Positions 1 through 8,100 of a stretch of 8,240 bases of DNA are shown piece after piece (positions within the stretch are counted from its first letter, which is position 1; each line of letters opens with the position of its first letter). Position numbers and translations under genes: made by a program. Source of the DNA: Methylothermaceae bacterium (GTDB taxonomy: Bacteria > Pseudomonadota > Gammaproteobacteria > Methylococcales > Methylothermaceae); the NCBI GenBank assembly GCA_027024125.1, contig JALVSV010000513.1, positions 1-8,240 on the forward strand, written 5' to 3'. Under the pieces are notes generated by a model. That model did not search any database, was not told the origin of the DNA, and saw only the letters and a program-made list of their open reading frames with translations.

Positions 1-1082
1 GAGAAGCCGGGAGTCCCCCTGGCAATTACCTTGGGATCCACATCGTCGGCGGTCGGAACCTTGCGCAGATGTACCTTGAGGATCTGTTCACGCCCACGGA
101 TATCGGGCAGCCCCACGGTCACTTGCCGGTCAAAGCGCCCAGGGCGCAACAAAGCCGGATCCAGGACATCGGGACGGTTGGTGGCCGCGATGACGATCAC
201 ACCTTCGTTACCCTCGAATCCGTCCATTTCAACCAAGAGCTGGTTGAGGGTCTGCTCACGCTCGTCGTGTCCACCCCCGAGACCTGCACCACGATGGCGG
301 CCAACCGCATCGATCTCGTCGATGAAAACAATACAAGGGGCATGTTTCTTGGCCTGCTCGAACATATCCCGAACCCTCGAAGCACCGACCCCAACAAACA
401 TTTCCACAAAGTCGGAACCGGAGATGGTAAAAAATGGCACCTTGGCTTCACCCGCAATGGCTCTGGCAATCAATGTCTTACCGGTACCAGGCGGACCTAC
501 CATCAAGATACCACGAGGGATTTTACCGCCGAGCTTCTGAAACTTGCTCGGATCTTTCAGGAAATCGACGACTTCCTTGACTTCCTCGATAGCCTCCTCA
601 CAGCCAGCCACATCCTTGAAGGTGACCTTGATCTTGTCTTCCTCCATCAAACGGGCCTTGCTTTTACCGAAGTTCATCGCCCCTCGGCCACCGGCACCAC
701 CTCCCTGCATCTGACGCATGAAGAAAATCCACACGCCGATAAGCAGCAACATCGGGAACCAGGAGATAAATATCTGCATCAGCAGAGAATGCTCTTTCGG
801 CGGTTGCGCCTTGATCTCGACGTTGTTCTCCAACAGGTCATCCACCAGGTGCAGATCATTAGGGCTATAGGTGATGAACTTCTGTCCACCCGTGGTCACC
901 CCTTTGATGGCATTGCCATCAATGGTAACGGTCTTCACCTGGCCATTGTGGACAGCGGAAATGAACTGGGTATACGACAGCGACGATCCCGATGATTTCT
1001 GTGCGCCAAAATTGTTGAACACAGACATCAGGACCGCTGCAATCACCACCCAAAGGAGTATGTTTTTCACCATATTACTCAA
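1..1082 (-). CDS. ftsH: ATP-dependent zinc metalloprotease FtsH, N-terminal part (cut by left edge)
   Basis: FtsH is an inner-membrane AAA+ protease that unfolds and degrades misfolded membrane proteins and regulators such as sigma32 and LpxC in E. coli. About 357 codons from the ATG at 1073 are visible. A first membrane segment (residues 5-19) is followed by a periplasmic domain and a second membrane segment (about 101-119, ending [10 protein letters not shown]). The AAA+ module then shows Walker A GPPGTGKT (193-200), pore loop FVG (226-228), Walker B IVFIDEID (248-255) and the second region of homology from [10 protein letters not shown] to GRFDR, with candidate arginine fingers R310 and R313. 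The HEXXH protease domain lies outside the window. I chose the TTG at 1082-1080 as start. It gives M-S-N-M-V-K-N, close to the longer E. coli form M-S-D-M-A-K-N, and lies 6 nt from a GGGAG (1093-1089). The ATG at 1073 is 15 nt away. rlmE lies 104 nt upstream on the same strand, as in E. coli. Identity is certain; the start is open. Confidence 0.97.
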   Translation of the reverse strand, partial: MSNMVKNILLWVVIAAVLMSVFNNFGAQKSSGSSLSYTQFISAVHNGQVKTVTIDGNAIKGVTTGGQKFITYSPNDLHLVDDLLENNVEIKAQPPKEHSLLMQIFISWFPMLLLIGVWIFFMRQMQGGGAGGRGAMNFGKSKARLMEEDKIKVTFKDVAGCEEAIEEVKEVVDFLKDPSKFQKLGGKIPRGILMVGPPGTGKTLIARAIAGEAKVPFFTISGSDFVEMFVGVGASRVRDMFEQAKKHAPCIVFIDEIDAVGRHRGAGLGGGHDEREQTLNQLLVEMDGFEGNEGVIVIAATNRPDVLDPALLRPGRFDRQVTVGLPDIRGREQILKVHLRKVPTADDVDPKVIARGTPGF

Positions 1083-1186
1083 TGTACTCTCCCAACCGGC
1101 TCCATCCGGTTTTTAATTCGACAATACTTCCTATGTATTGCTTCAAGTTACACCCACTGTAAGTAGGCCAGAACGATCTTTACAAT
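1083..1186 (-). promoter_or_regulatory. rlmE-ftsH intergenic leader with several inverted repeats
   Basis: No gene fits in these 104 nt. Four perfect short inverted repeats are visible: ACAAT/ATTGT at 1182-1193 (over the rlmE stop), TTACA/TGTAA with a 5-nt loop at 1148-1162, CAATAC/GTATTG with a 7-nt loop at 1122-1140, and AACCGG/CCGGTT with a 6-nt loop at 1094-1111. The last ends next to the GGGAG ribosome site of ftsH. A GCTTCAA/TTGAAGC pair (1140-1146 and 1194-1200) could close a larger fold. None has a downstream T-run, so these do not look like intrinsic terminators. A weak sigma70-like pair on the minus strand, TTGTAA (1185-1180) and TACAGT (1161-1156) with 18-nt spacing, could be a secondary ftsH promoter, at low confidence. 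Confidence 0.5.
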
Positions 1187-1807
1187 TTATTGTTTGAAGC
1201 CATGCGCCAGCACGTACACTTCGCGGCTACGCGCCCTGGATGCTTTGGGCTTGCGCGTGACGACCTGATGGAAGTTCTGACGCAGTCTTTTCTGAAAAGG
1301 TTCGAATCCTTCCCCATGAAAAAGTTTCGTCAAAAAACTTCCGTTTCGTACCAGCAAGTGTTCGGCCGCATCCAGGGCCAACTCGGCAAGATGCATGGCA
1401 CGGGGTTGATCGACGCATTTGTTGCCACTCATATTAGGCGCCATATCGGACAAAACCAAGTCAACTTTGGATTTTCCAATCACTGCCTGCAATTCGTGCC
1501 ATGTCTCTTCGGTGGTAAAATCCCCCTGCAGGAATGTCACGCCGGGCAGGGGATCCATAGGCAGGATATCCACCGCGACGACCTTTCCATTGGGCTGTAC
1601 CAGCTCGCTGGCATATTGAGACCAGCTTCCCGGGGCCGCACCCAAATCCAGCACGGTCATTCCCGGACGAAGCACCTGGTCACGCTGTTGAATCTCATCC
1701 AACTTGAACACCGCTCTCGATCGATACCCAAGTTTCTGGGCCCGCAGCACATAACCATCATTGAAATGTTCCGCCAGCCAACGGGCACTACTTCGACTTC
1801 TAGTCAC
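1187..1807 (-). CDS. rlmE: 23S rRNA (uridine-2'-O)-methyltransferase RlmE
   Basis: RlmE (FtsJ/RrmJ) uses S-adenosylmethionine to methylate the 2'-O of U2552 in the A-loop of 23S rRNA, a late step in 50S maturation. The 206-residue product has the family's usual length. The SAM-binding motif is [11 protein letters not shown] (54-64), followed by VAVD (D80) and QGDF (D96). The catalytic tetrad K35, D121 (in [10 protein letters not shown]), K161 and E196 is intact and sits three residues before the E. coli positions K38, D124, K164 and E199. The start is a GTG at 1807-1805. An in-frame TAG at 1819-1817 excludes a longer product, and AGGA (1818-1815) lies 7 nt upstream as ribosome site. The gene reads toward ftsH and is probably cotranscribed with it, while yhbY is divergent, as in E. 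coli. Confidence 0.97.
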   Translation of the reverse strand: MTRSRSSARWLAEHFNDGYVLRAQKLGYRSRAVFKLDEIQQRDQVLRPGMTVLDLGAAPGSWSQYASELVQPNGKVVAVDILPMDPLPGVTFLQGDFTTEETWHELQAVIGKSKVDLVLSDMAPNMSGNKCVDQPRAMHLAELALDAAEHLLVRNGSFLTKLFHGEGFEPFQKRLRQNFHQVVTRKPKASRARSREVYVLAHGFKQ

Positions 1808-1842
1808 CCCTATTTCCTAGCATTTTACTCAACCTTGGACCT

Positions 1843-1871
1843 AATGTAACTTTCCACGGTTCCATTTTCAA
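1843..1871 (-). promoter_or_regulatory. Candidate sigma70 promoter for rlmE-ftsH
   Basis: Read on the minus strand, TTGAAA (1871-1866, 5 of 6 to the consensus -35) is followed after exactly 17 nt by TACATT (1848-1843, 4 of 6 to the -10). Transcription would begin near 1836, leaving a leader of about 30 nt before the GTG of rlmE. In E. coli this operon also has heat-shock promoters; I found no convincing CTTGAA...CCCCAT pair here. Confidence 0.5.
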
Positions 1872-1875
1872 TGGA
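1861..1875. repeat. 15-bp perfect inverted repeat over the rlmE -35 box
   Basis: TCCATT-TTC-AATGGA is a perfect 6-bp inverted repeat with a 3-nt centre. It contains most of the candidate rlmE -35 hexamer and lies about 60 bp upstream of the yhbY -10-like box. The position would suit an operator acting on the divergent promoters, but 6-bp arms can arise by chance and no known regulator motif is recognised. Confidence 0.3.
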
Positions 1876-1928
1876 TGACCTTGCAAATAAAATCAATTTC
1901 AGTCCATATATGAATTGGCCAAAACCGT

Positions 1929-1934
1929 TATACT
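1929..1934 (+). promoter_or_regulatory. -10-like box upstream of yhbY
   Basis: TATACT matches 5 of 6 positions of the sigma70 -10 consensus. It would start transcription near 1941, about 30 nt before the yhbY ATG. No good -35 is present at 15-19 nt upstream (the stretch reads CCATATATG) and there is no TG extension. The promoter is therefore weak, activator-dependent or wrongly called. Confidence 0.35.
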
Positions 1935-1970
1935 GACTGTTCTTTCAACCATTTTAACCTCATCTCCAGA

Positions 1971-2240
1971 ATGGAAGCAGCCACAAAAAAACATCTCAGA
2001 GCCCGTGCACACCACCTCAGACCGGTTGTTCTCACAGGCCAACATGGACTGACGGAAGCCGTGATGGCAGAAATCGATCTTGCCCTTGGGCACCATGAAT
2101 TGATCAAGGTCAGAGTCAATGCCGACAACCGTCAGGAGAGACAGGCCATGATACAGGAGATCTGTACCCGGTTGAATGCAGAATTAGTACAGCTGATAGG
2201 TCATGTGGCCACCCTGTATCGGGAGAGGCCAGAGGAATAA
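1971..2240 (+). CDS. yhbY: YhbY, CRM-domain ribosome assembly RNA-binding protein
   Basis: This 89-residue protein is a single CRS1/YhbY (CRM) domain. In E. coli YhbY associates with pre-50S particles, and related domains act in plant organelle intron splicing. Visible family marks are the early K-x-x-L-R-x-x-A-H segment, RPVVLTGQHGLTEAV with the GxxG loop at G23-G26, and HHELIKVRV (residues 42-50). The C-terminal strand ends in ATLYRER. Length is close to the E. coli protein (97 residues), lacking its short basic tail. No other usual start codon lies just upstream in frame, so ATG 1971 is likely. The preceding bases hold no recognisable Shine-Dalgarno sequence, which is unusual beside its neighbours. 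The gene diverges from rlmE, the standard layout, and fits an rRNA/50S theme with it. Confidence 0.93.
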   Translation: MEAATKKHLRARAHHLRPVVLTGQHGLTEAVMAEIDLALGHHELIKVRVNADNRQERQAMIQEICTRLNAELVQLIGHVATLYRERPEE

Positions 2241-2321
2241 AGCGGCAATCCCACCCAGTTTTCCAATTCGGTCAGGAAAGTCAATGCACACCCCCTCATT
2301 CCGGCAGATACAGGGCAGACT

Positions 2322-3923
2322 ATGGATCTAATCGACTGGAGTGTCATTGCCACCTATCTGTGCCTGCTCATCACCATGAGCATTTTCGTGGGCAGGGGGC
2401 AAACCGGTCAGGAAGACTACTATGTTGGGGGGCGCAATCTCGCATGGTGGGCAGTCGGGATTTCCACCATGGCAACCCAGACGTCTGCTGTCAGCTTCAT
2501 CTCCATACCCGCTTTTGTGGCTCTGAAACCTGAAGGAGGGCTGACCTGGATCCAGTACGAACTGGCTGTTCCTTTGGCGATGATCGCCACCAGCATCCTT
2601 TTGTTGCCGCTGTTCCGTAAACTGGAGTTGATCAGCGTTTATGCTTATCTCGAACTCCGTTTCGGGCCCAGCATGCGCACGCTGATCAGCGCCATCTTTC
2701 TCTTCAGCCGGTCCTTTGGCACAGCCGTGGGCCTGTATGCCAGTGCAATCGTGCTGGCAGTGGTCATGCAGATTCCGATCTGGGCCACCATCCTGCTGAT
2801 GGGTGTGTTCACCGTGATCTACGATGCCATCGGCGGAATGAAAGCCGTGGTCTATTCCGATGTCGTGCAATCGCTGATCCTGTTCATTGGTATTTTCGTG
2901 TGCATCTATTTCGCCATCAAAGATTTAGGCGGCATCGGTGCCGTATTGGAAACCATTCCCAAAGAGCGTATGCAGACCCTTGACCTCTCCTTTGGCATCA
3001 ACGATAACTCCCACACCCCTTTCTGGGGATTCCTGATCGGTTCCTTTTTTTTGTACCTGGCCTACTATGGTACCGATCAAAGTCAGGTACAACGGGAACT
3101 TTCCGCCAAAACCATTGCAGACACCCGAAAATCCTTGTTCCTCAACGGGTATGTCCGCTTTCCCCTGGCACTGCTTTATCTCAGTCTTGGACTGGCCCTT
3201 GGGGGCTTCTATCTTTCCAATGCTGAATTCCAGAATGAGGTTCCGCTGGATCTGATGGATTTCATGGTCCCGGTGTTCGTGCTCCAGCACCTGCCCTCCG
3301 GAATCCGGGGATTGCTCGTCGCCGCCCTGCTGGCTGCCTCCATGTCCAGTCTCGACTCGGCCCTCAATTCCTTGTCTGCGGCAACGATTCGGGATTTCGT
3401 GGAACGCATCCGTCCTTTGTCGGAAAAACAGAGCCTGTGGTCTGGACGTTTGGCAACGCTGTTCTGGGGCACCGTCATTACTGGACTGGCCTATGGTGTG
3501 GGAAACATCGCCGATACGGTGATCGAATCCATCAACAAGGTCGGTTCCACCGTCTATGGCCCGATCCTCGCTGCCTTCCTGGTTGGCGTCCTCTCAAGGC
3601 GAGCCACGACCATAGCGATTCTTCTGGGAGTTGTGGCGGGGGTTGGTTGCAACTTATACCTGTGGCTCGCCCACCCTCATATCTTCTGGATGTGGTGGAA
3701 TCTGTTCGGCCTGGTGGTGTCGGTGCTCACCACTTGGATCTTCTCCATGTTCACCCTTTCCAGACCTGAAGCCGAAATCTCACAGTATACTCTCAGAGGG
3801 AGTGGCATATACCAGGAGATCCCCCTTTGGAGCCGGGGAGAAACCTACATGTTGCTGTATTTTTTCCTGATCCTCTCCGTTGTGATCGGGATAGATCTCT
3901 ACGTCGCACACTTCTGGAGATGA
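2322..3923 (+). CDS. Sodium:solute symporter family (SSS/SLC5-type) transporter, substrate unknown
   Basis: A 533-residue polytopic inner-membrane protein with about 13 hydrophobic segments, the usual size for the SSS family, which drives solute uptake with the sodium gradient. Family signatures are DYYVGGRNLAWWAVG (32-46), ATQTSAVSF (51-59), GGMKAVVYSDVVQ (171-183), YYGTDQSQVQREL (248-260) and AASMSSLDSALNS (338-350). S342 and S343 in the last align with the Na2-site serines described for vSGLT. The QVQR and SALNS stretches recall animal SLC5 members of the multivitamin/monocarboxylate group more than bacterial PutP. This is only a resemblance, and I do not assign a substrate. A modest AGGG (2312-2315) lies 6 nt before the ATG. 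The 81-nt gap after yhbY holds no clear promoter or terminator, so readthrough from yhbY is possible. The downstream lipoprotein gene starts 2 nt after the stop, suggesting coupled expression. Confidence 0.92.
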   Translation: MDLIDWSVIATYLCLLITMSIFVGRGQTGQEDYYVGGRNLAWWAVGISTMATQTSAVSFISIPAFVALKPEGGLTWIQYELAVPLAMIATSILLLPLFRKLELISVYAYLELRFGPSMRTLISAIFLFSRSFGTAVGLYASAIVLAVVMQIPIWATILLMGVFTVIYDAIGGMKAVVYSDVVQSLILFIGIFVCIYFAIKDLGGIGAVLETIPKERMQTLDLSFGINDNSHTPFWGFLIGSFFLYLAYYGTDQSQVQRELSAKTIADTRKSLFLNGYVRFPLALLYLSLGLALGGFYLSNAEFQNEVPLDLMDFMVPVFVLQHLPSGIRGLLVAALLAASMSSLDSALNSLSAATIRDFVERIRPLSEKQSLWSGRLATLFWGTVITGLAYGVGNIADTVIESINKVGSTVYGPILAAFLVGVLSRRATTIAILLGVVAGVGCNLYLWLAHPHIFWMWWNLFGLVVSVLTTWIFSMFTLSRPEAEISQYTLRGSGIYQEIPLWSRGETYMLLYFFLILSVVIGIDLYVAHFWR

Positions 3924-3925
3924 CC

Positions 3926-4681
3926 ATGTTCCGTCTGCCCCCGATAGCTATCGTTTACTGGGTATTGCTCTTTACAGGATGCAGCAGCGAGCCTGGGAAG
4001 CCCGCCCATGAACCAATCACCCCACCACTGAAATCGCAGGCATCGACAGAAGTGTCCGCCCCATTACTACCTCCGCCTTCCATCACGCCTTCTATCACTC
4101 CTGTACCTGAAATTGACCACTTCGTGGTGGAGGAGAAGGCCAGCGAAGTGATCATTCTGGTGAGAACCCATGGACGTCTTGCCGGTAAGGTCGCGGACGA
4201 TCACGTCATCCGCGCCTCCCGCATCGAAGGGGAATTGAAGCTGACCAACTCCCGGAACGATTCACGCTTTCGCCTGAAGATTCCAGCCGAAGGATTGAAA
4301 GTGGACACCACCGTGTTACGCCAAAAATTGGGTTACGGAATCGTGGCGCAGGATCAGGCAGAAAGAGTACGGGCCACGATGCTGGGCCCACGGGTGTTGG
4401 ACGCAGATAAATTTCCCTTGATCATGGTTGCCGGTAAAATCCGCGGAGAAACAGACCAACCGCTCACAGCAGACTTCACCCTCAACCTCCATGGCCGTCA
4501 GAAAACCTATATCGGGATTCCAATTAAGTTCAACCGGACCAAAAACATGGTGGAAGTGGAGGGCAGGATGACTGTGAAGCAAACCGACTTCGACATCCAG
4601 CCATTGAGTCTTCTGGCTGGATCCCTGAAAGTGAAGGATGAAATGGAGATTCATTTCCATTTCGTTGGCCGGTCGAAGTGA
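3926..4681 (+). CDS. YceI-domain protein, probable lipoprotein
   Basis: The 251-residue product begins with a short signal peptide: R3, a hydrophobic run at 6-17, then L-F-T-G-C with C19 as candidate lipidated cysteine. Phe at -3 is not the commonest lipobox residue. A linker rich in Pro and Ser follows (about 20-63), containing PSITPSITPVP. Residues 64-249 resemble the YceI family, a lipocalin-like beta-barrel binding isoprenoid-type lipids in solved members. Marks are the start DHFVVE, ADDHVI (90-95), VLDADKFPLI (157-166), LNLHG (186-190) and TDFDIQPLS...GSLKVKDEMEI. Typical YceI proteins are soluble periplasmic ones of about 190 residues, so the linker and anchor are additions. ATG 3926 was chosen because GGAG (3916-3919) lies 6 nt before it. 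An ATG at 3920, overlapping the symporter stop as ATGA, would add two residues. The function with the symporter is unknown. Confidence 0.85.
   Translation: MFRLPPIAIVYWVLLFTGCSSEPGKPAHEPITPPLKSQASTEVSAPLLPPPSITPSITPVPEIDHFVVEEKASEVIILVRTHGRLAGKVADDHVIRASRIEGELKLTNSRNDSRFRLKIPAEGLKVDTTVLRQKLGYGIVAQDQAERVRATMLGPRVLDADKFPLIMVAGKIRGETDQPLTADFTLNLHGRQKTYIGIPIKFNRTKNMVEVEGRMTVKQTDFDIQPLSLLAGSLKVKDEMEIHFHFVGRSK
4076..4099 (+). repeat. Two tandem 12-bp units encoding PSIT-PSIT
   Basis: CCTTCCATCACG is followed directly by CCTTCTATCACT, 10 of 12 identical. They lie in the linker of the YceI lipoprotein gene and produce the Ser-Ile-Thr-Pro repeat. The unit is a multiple of three, so slippage would change linker length without breaking the frame. 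Confidence 0.6.
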
Positions 4682-4692
4682 GCCGGCTGTTT
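4668..4692 (+). terminator. Weak possible terminator after the YceI gene
   Basis: GCCGG (4668-4672) can pair with CCGGC (4683-4687) around a 10-nt loop that includes the stop codon, followed by TGTTT. The stem is only 5 bp and the T-tract is broken, so this is a poor intrinsic terminator. Nothing better exists in the 21 nt between the convergent yceI-like and greA stops. In the greA direction the stem is not followed by Ts. Confidence 0.25.
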
Positions 4693-4702
4693 ACGTCAAG
4701 GG

Positions 4703-5179
4703 TCATTCGTAGCGGATCGCCAAAATCTCATATTCACGCCCGCCCTTGGGCGTCTTCACTTCCACAATGTCTTCGACTTCCTTTCCTATCAGTGCCCGGG
4801 CGATGGGTGAAGAAATCGAAATCAGGCCATGTTTGATATCGGCCTCGTCATCCCCGACGATCTGATACGTCACGGTCTCTCCAGTTTCGAGATCCTCCAG
4901 TTCTACTGTGGCACCGAACACCACTTTGCCGTCGGCCTTGACCTGGGTGACATCGATGATCTGGGCATTGCCCAGGGTCGCTTCGATCTCCCTGATACGC
5001 CCCTCGATGAAGCTCTGTTGCTCGCGGGCAGCATGGTATTCAGCATTTTCCTTCAAGTCACCGTGGGCCCGTGCCTCAGCAATGGCCTGGATCACTTTGG
5101 GTCTGGACACGGTTTTCAGCTCTTGTAATTCATTTTTAAGCTTCTCCGCACCTTTGACCGTCAATGGCACTTTGTTCAT
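4703..5179 (-). CDS. greA: Transcription elongation factor GreA
   Basis: GreA enters the RNA polymerase secondary channel and stimulates cleavage of the transcript's 3' end in backtracked complexes. The product is 158 residues, the same as E. coli. An N-terminal antiparallel coiled coil (about 1-75) carries the tip motif [13 protein letters not shown] with the catalytic acids D41 and E44. The C-terminal FKBP-like domain follows, with [13 protein letters not shown] (121-133) and the closing [10 protein letters not shown]. The start ATG (5179-5177) matches the family's M-N-K-V-P-L-T start. Its ribosome site GGAGG (5191-5187) lies 7 nt upstream inside the end of carB, and its ATGA overlaps the carB stop by 4 nt, so translation is probably coupled to carB. 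A longer in-frame extension exists but would run through carB and lacks family similarity. Confidence 0.97.
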   Translation of the reverse strand: MNKVPLTVKGAEKLKNELQELKTVSRPKVIQAIAEARAHGDLKENAEYHAAREQQSFIEGRIREIEATLGNAQIIDVTQVKADGKVVFGATVELEDLETGETVTYQIVGDDEADIKHGLISISSPIARALIGKEVEDIVEVKTPKGGREYEILAIRYE

Positions 5180-8100
5180 CGGCTTTCCTCCAATTGTCTG
5201 TGCAGATCCTGCAAGCAATAAACCCTTCCCGTATCCAGCGCATCGAGCGCCAGACAGATGGCGTGAGCGCCAGCGAGTGTCGTCGTGTAGGTCACCTGGT
5301 GCTGCAATGCTTCCCGCCGGATAAGGAAAGAATCGGCAATGGCCTTCTTCCCTTCAGTGGTATTGATAATCAGCTGTATCTCGCCATTTTTGATCAGATC
5401 GACGATGTGAGGGCGGCCCTGCCCGACTTTGTTGACTGTTTGACACACGATACCGGCCTTTTCCAAGGCTTCCGCCGTCCCTCGCGTCGCCACTAGTTCA
5501 AACCCTTTGTCCTTCAAGCTGCTTGCAATGGGAAGCAGCCGTTTTTTGTCCCGGTCACGCACGCTCATGAGCACCTTTCCACCTCGTAACAAGCGGGTCG
5601 ATGCAGCCTGCTGCGCTTTGGCATAGGCCTCTCCGAAGGTGAGTCCCACTCCCATGACTTCACCTGTCGATTTCATTTCCGGTCCCAGAAGCGGATCAAC
5701 CCCAGGGAACTTGATGAAAGGGAACACGGCTTCCTTGACAGCGAAGTAAGGAGGAATATGCTCCTTCACGATGTCCTGTTCTGCCAGCGTCTGGCCTGCC
5801 ATACAACGGGCAGCAATCTTGGCAAGGGGAAGACCGATCGCCTTGGATACGTAGGGCACCGTCCTGGAAGCACGAGGATTGACCTCGAGAATATAAATAT
5901 CATCCTCCTTGATGGCAAATTGGGTGTTCATCAATCCTACCACACCAAGAGCCTCACCCAGCATTCGCACCTGCTCCTTGAGTCGTTCTTGTAATCGTGG
6001 GCTCAATTCATAGGGAGGAATCGAACAGGCGGAATCACCGGAGTGGATCCCCGCCTGCTCGATATGTTCCATGATCCCACCGATCCAAACGGTGGTACCG
6101 TCGCTCACCGCATCGACGTCCACTTCCACGGCATCATCCAGGAAGCTGTCCAACAAGACCGGGGACTGGTTGGAGACATTCACAGCTTCGACCATGTAGC
6201 GGCGTAATTCCTCTTCGTTGAAGACGATTTCCATCGCTCGCCCGCCCAAAACATAGGAAGGCCTGACTACCAGTGGATACCCCAGCTCCCTTGCTGACAT
6301 CACGGCCTCTTCCTGGGAGCGCGCGGTGCGATTGTCGGGCTGCCTCAAGTGAAGCCGTTCCACCAACTTCTGGAATCTTTCCCGGTCCTCGGCCAAATCG
6401 ATGGAATCGGGGGAGGTGCCGATGACCGGTGCACCATACGCCTCCAGGTCCCGAGCCAACTTCAAAGGGGTTTGGCCGCCATATTGGACGATCACCCCCT
6501 CAGGCCGTTCGAGATCGATGATCTCTATTACATCCTCCAGGGTCAGAGGCTCGAAATACAACCTGTCGGAAGTATCGAAGTCGGTGGAGACGGTCTCTGG
6601 ATTGCAATTGACCATGATGGTCTCGAAACCCTCTTTTTTCAGGGCAAAGGAGGCATGTACACAACAATAGTCGAACTCGATCCCCTGACCGATTCGATTG
6701 GGCCCACCACCCAGAATCATGATCTTGCGGCGATCCGAAGGTTCTGCCTCGCACTCCTCCTCGTAAGTGGAATACATATAGGCGGTGCTGGAGGCGAATT
6801 CTGCAGCACAGGAATCGATTCGCTTGTAGACCGGCCGAATACCGTGTTTTTGACGCGCCATCCGCACTTCAGCCTCGGAGCTGTCAAGCAGTGCGGCCAA
6901 ACGGCTGTCAGCGAATCCCATACGTTTGAAACCGCGTAATTCCTCTGCCTGCAGCGTTGCCAAGGTACGGCTACGAAGACCGTTTTCTGCTTCGACGATG
7001 ACCTCGATCTGGGCCAGGAACCACGGGTCGATTTGGCTATGGCCGTGAATTTCTTCAAGCTTCATACCATAGCGAAAAGCGTCGGCAACGTACCAGATGC
7101 GTTCGGCTCCCGGGCTGCGAAGTTCCTGTACCAGCTGATCACGAGCATCCTCGGATCCAAGATCCAGCTTCTCGCACAGGCCATCCACTCCAATTTCCAA
7201 GCCACGCAGGGCCTTCTGCAGGGATTCCTGGAAGGTCCGGCCGATCGCCATCACCTCACCCACCGCTTTCATCTGTGTCGTCAAACGATCATCGGCATTG
7301 GGGAATTTCTCGAATGCGAAACGGGGCACCTTGGTGACCACATAATCGATGGACGGTTCGAAAGAAGCTGGAATCAGATTACCTGTGATTTCGTTACGCA
7401 ATTCGTCCAAGGTGTAGCCCACCGCCAATTTGGCCGCCACTTTGGCAATGGGGAAACCGGTCGCCTTGGATGCCAGCGCCGAAGAACGGCTGACTCTCGG
7501 ATTCATTTCGATCACCACCAGGCGCCCATCACTCGGATTGACTGCAAACTGGACGTTGGAGCCTCCGGTATCGACACCGATTTCGCGCAACACTGCAATC
7601 GCGGCATCGCGCATGACCTGATATTCCTTGTCGGTCAAAGTCTGAGCCGGCGCCACTGTAATGGAATCGCCGGTATGAACCCCCATGGGATCGATATTTT
7701 CGATGGAACAGACGATGATACAGTTGTCCTTGCTGTCTCGCACCACCTCCATCTCGAACTCTTTCCACCCCAGGATGGATTCATCAATCAGCAGCTCACT
7801 CACCGGTGACAGTTCCAGACCGTGCTCACAGATTTCCACGAATTCCTCGCGGTTGTAGGCGATTCCACCTCCGGTACCACCCAAGGTGTAGGATGGGCGG
7901 ATGATGGCCGGATAACCGATCTCCTCCAGTACCTCCAACGCCTCGTCCATGGAATGAGCAATGCCTGACCTGGGCATGTCAAGACCGATCCGGGCCATAG
8001 CCTGACGAAACAGATCCCGGTCTTCTCCTTTCTCGATCGCTTCTTTCCTGGCTCCTATCATCTCTACACCAAACTGCACCAGGATTCCTTCGCGATCCAG

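Noticed and set aside
69..995. 308-codon open frame on the plus strand
   Set aside because: It is antisense to ftsH, which is unmistakable on the other strand, and its translation shows no recognisable domain. It is a by-product of the codon use of ftsH.
1142..1147. Sigma32-like CTTGAA on the minus strand upstream of ftsH
   Set aside because: No CCCCAT-like -10 follows at 13-15 nt; the hexamer alone is not evidence of a heat-shock promoter.
1190..1849. 219-codon open frame on the plus strand
   Set aside because: It is opposite rlmE, whose catalytic tetrad is intact. It is a shadow frame.
3827..3925. Longer start for the YceI lipoprotein gene at ATG 3827
   Set aside because: It would overlap the symporter gene by about 97 nt and bury the signal peptide behind about 33 extra residues. 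The GGAG-spaced ATG at 3926 fits better.
4640..4663. GAAATGG/CCATTTC 7-bp inverted repeat near the end of the YceI gene
   Set aside because: It lies inside conserved coding sequence (E-M-E-I-H-F-H-F), has no T-run after it and is explained by the codons used.
5180..5218. Longer greA start at 5218
   Set aside because: The added residues have no counterpart in GreA proteins, and the GGAGG is correctly spaced for the ATG at 5179.
7033..7809. 258-codon open frame on the plus strand
   Set aside because: It lies wholly antisense to the conserved first half of carB and has no family marks.
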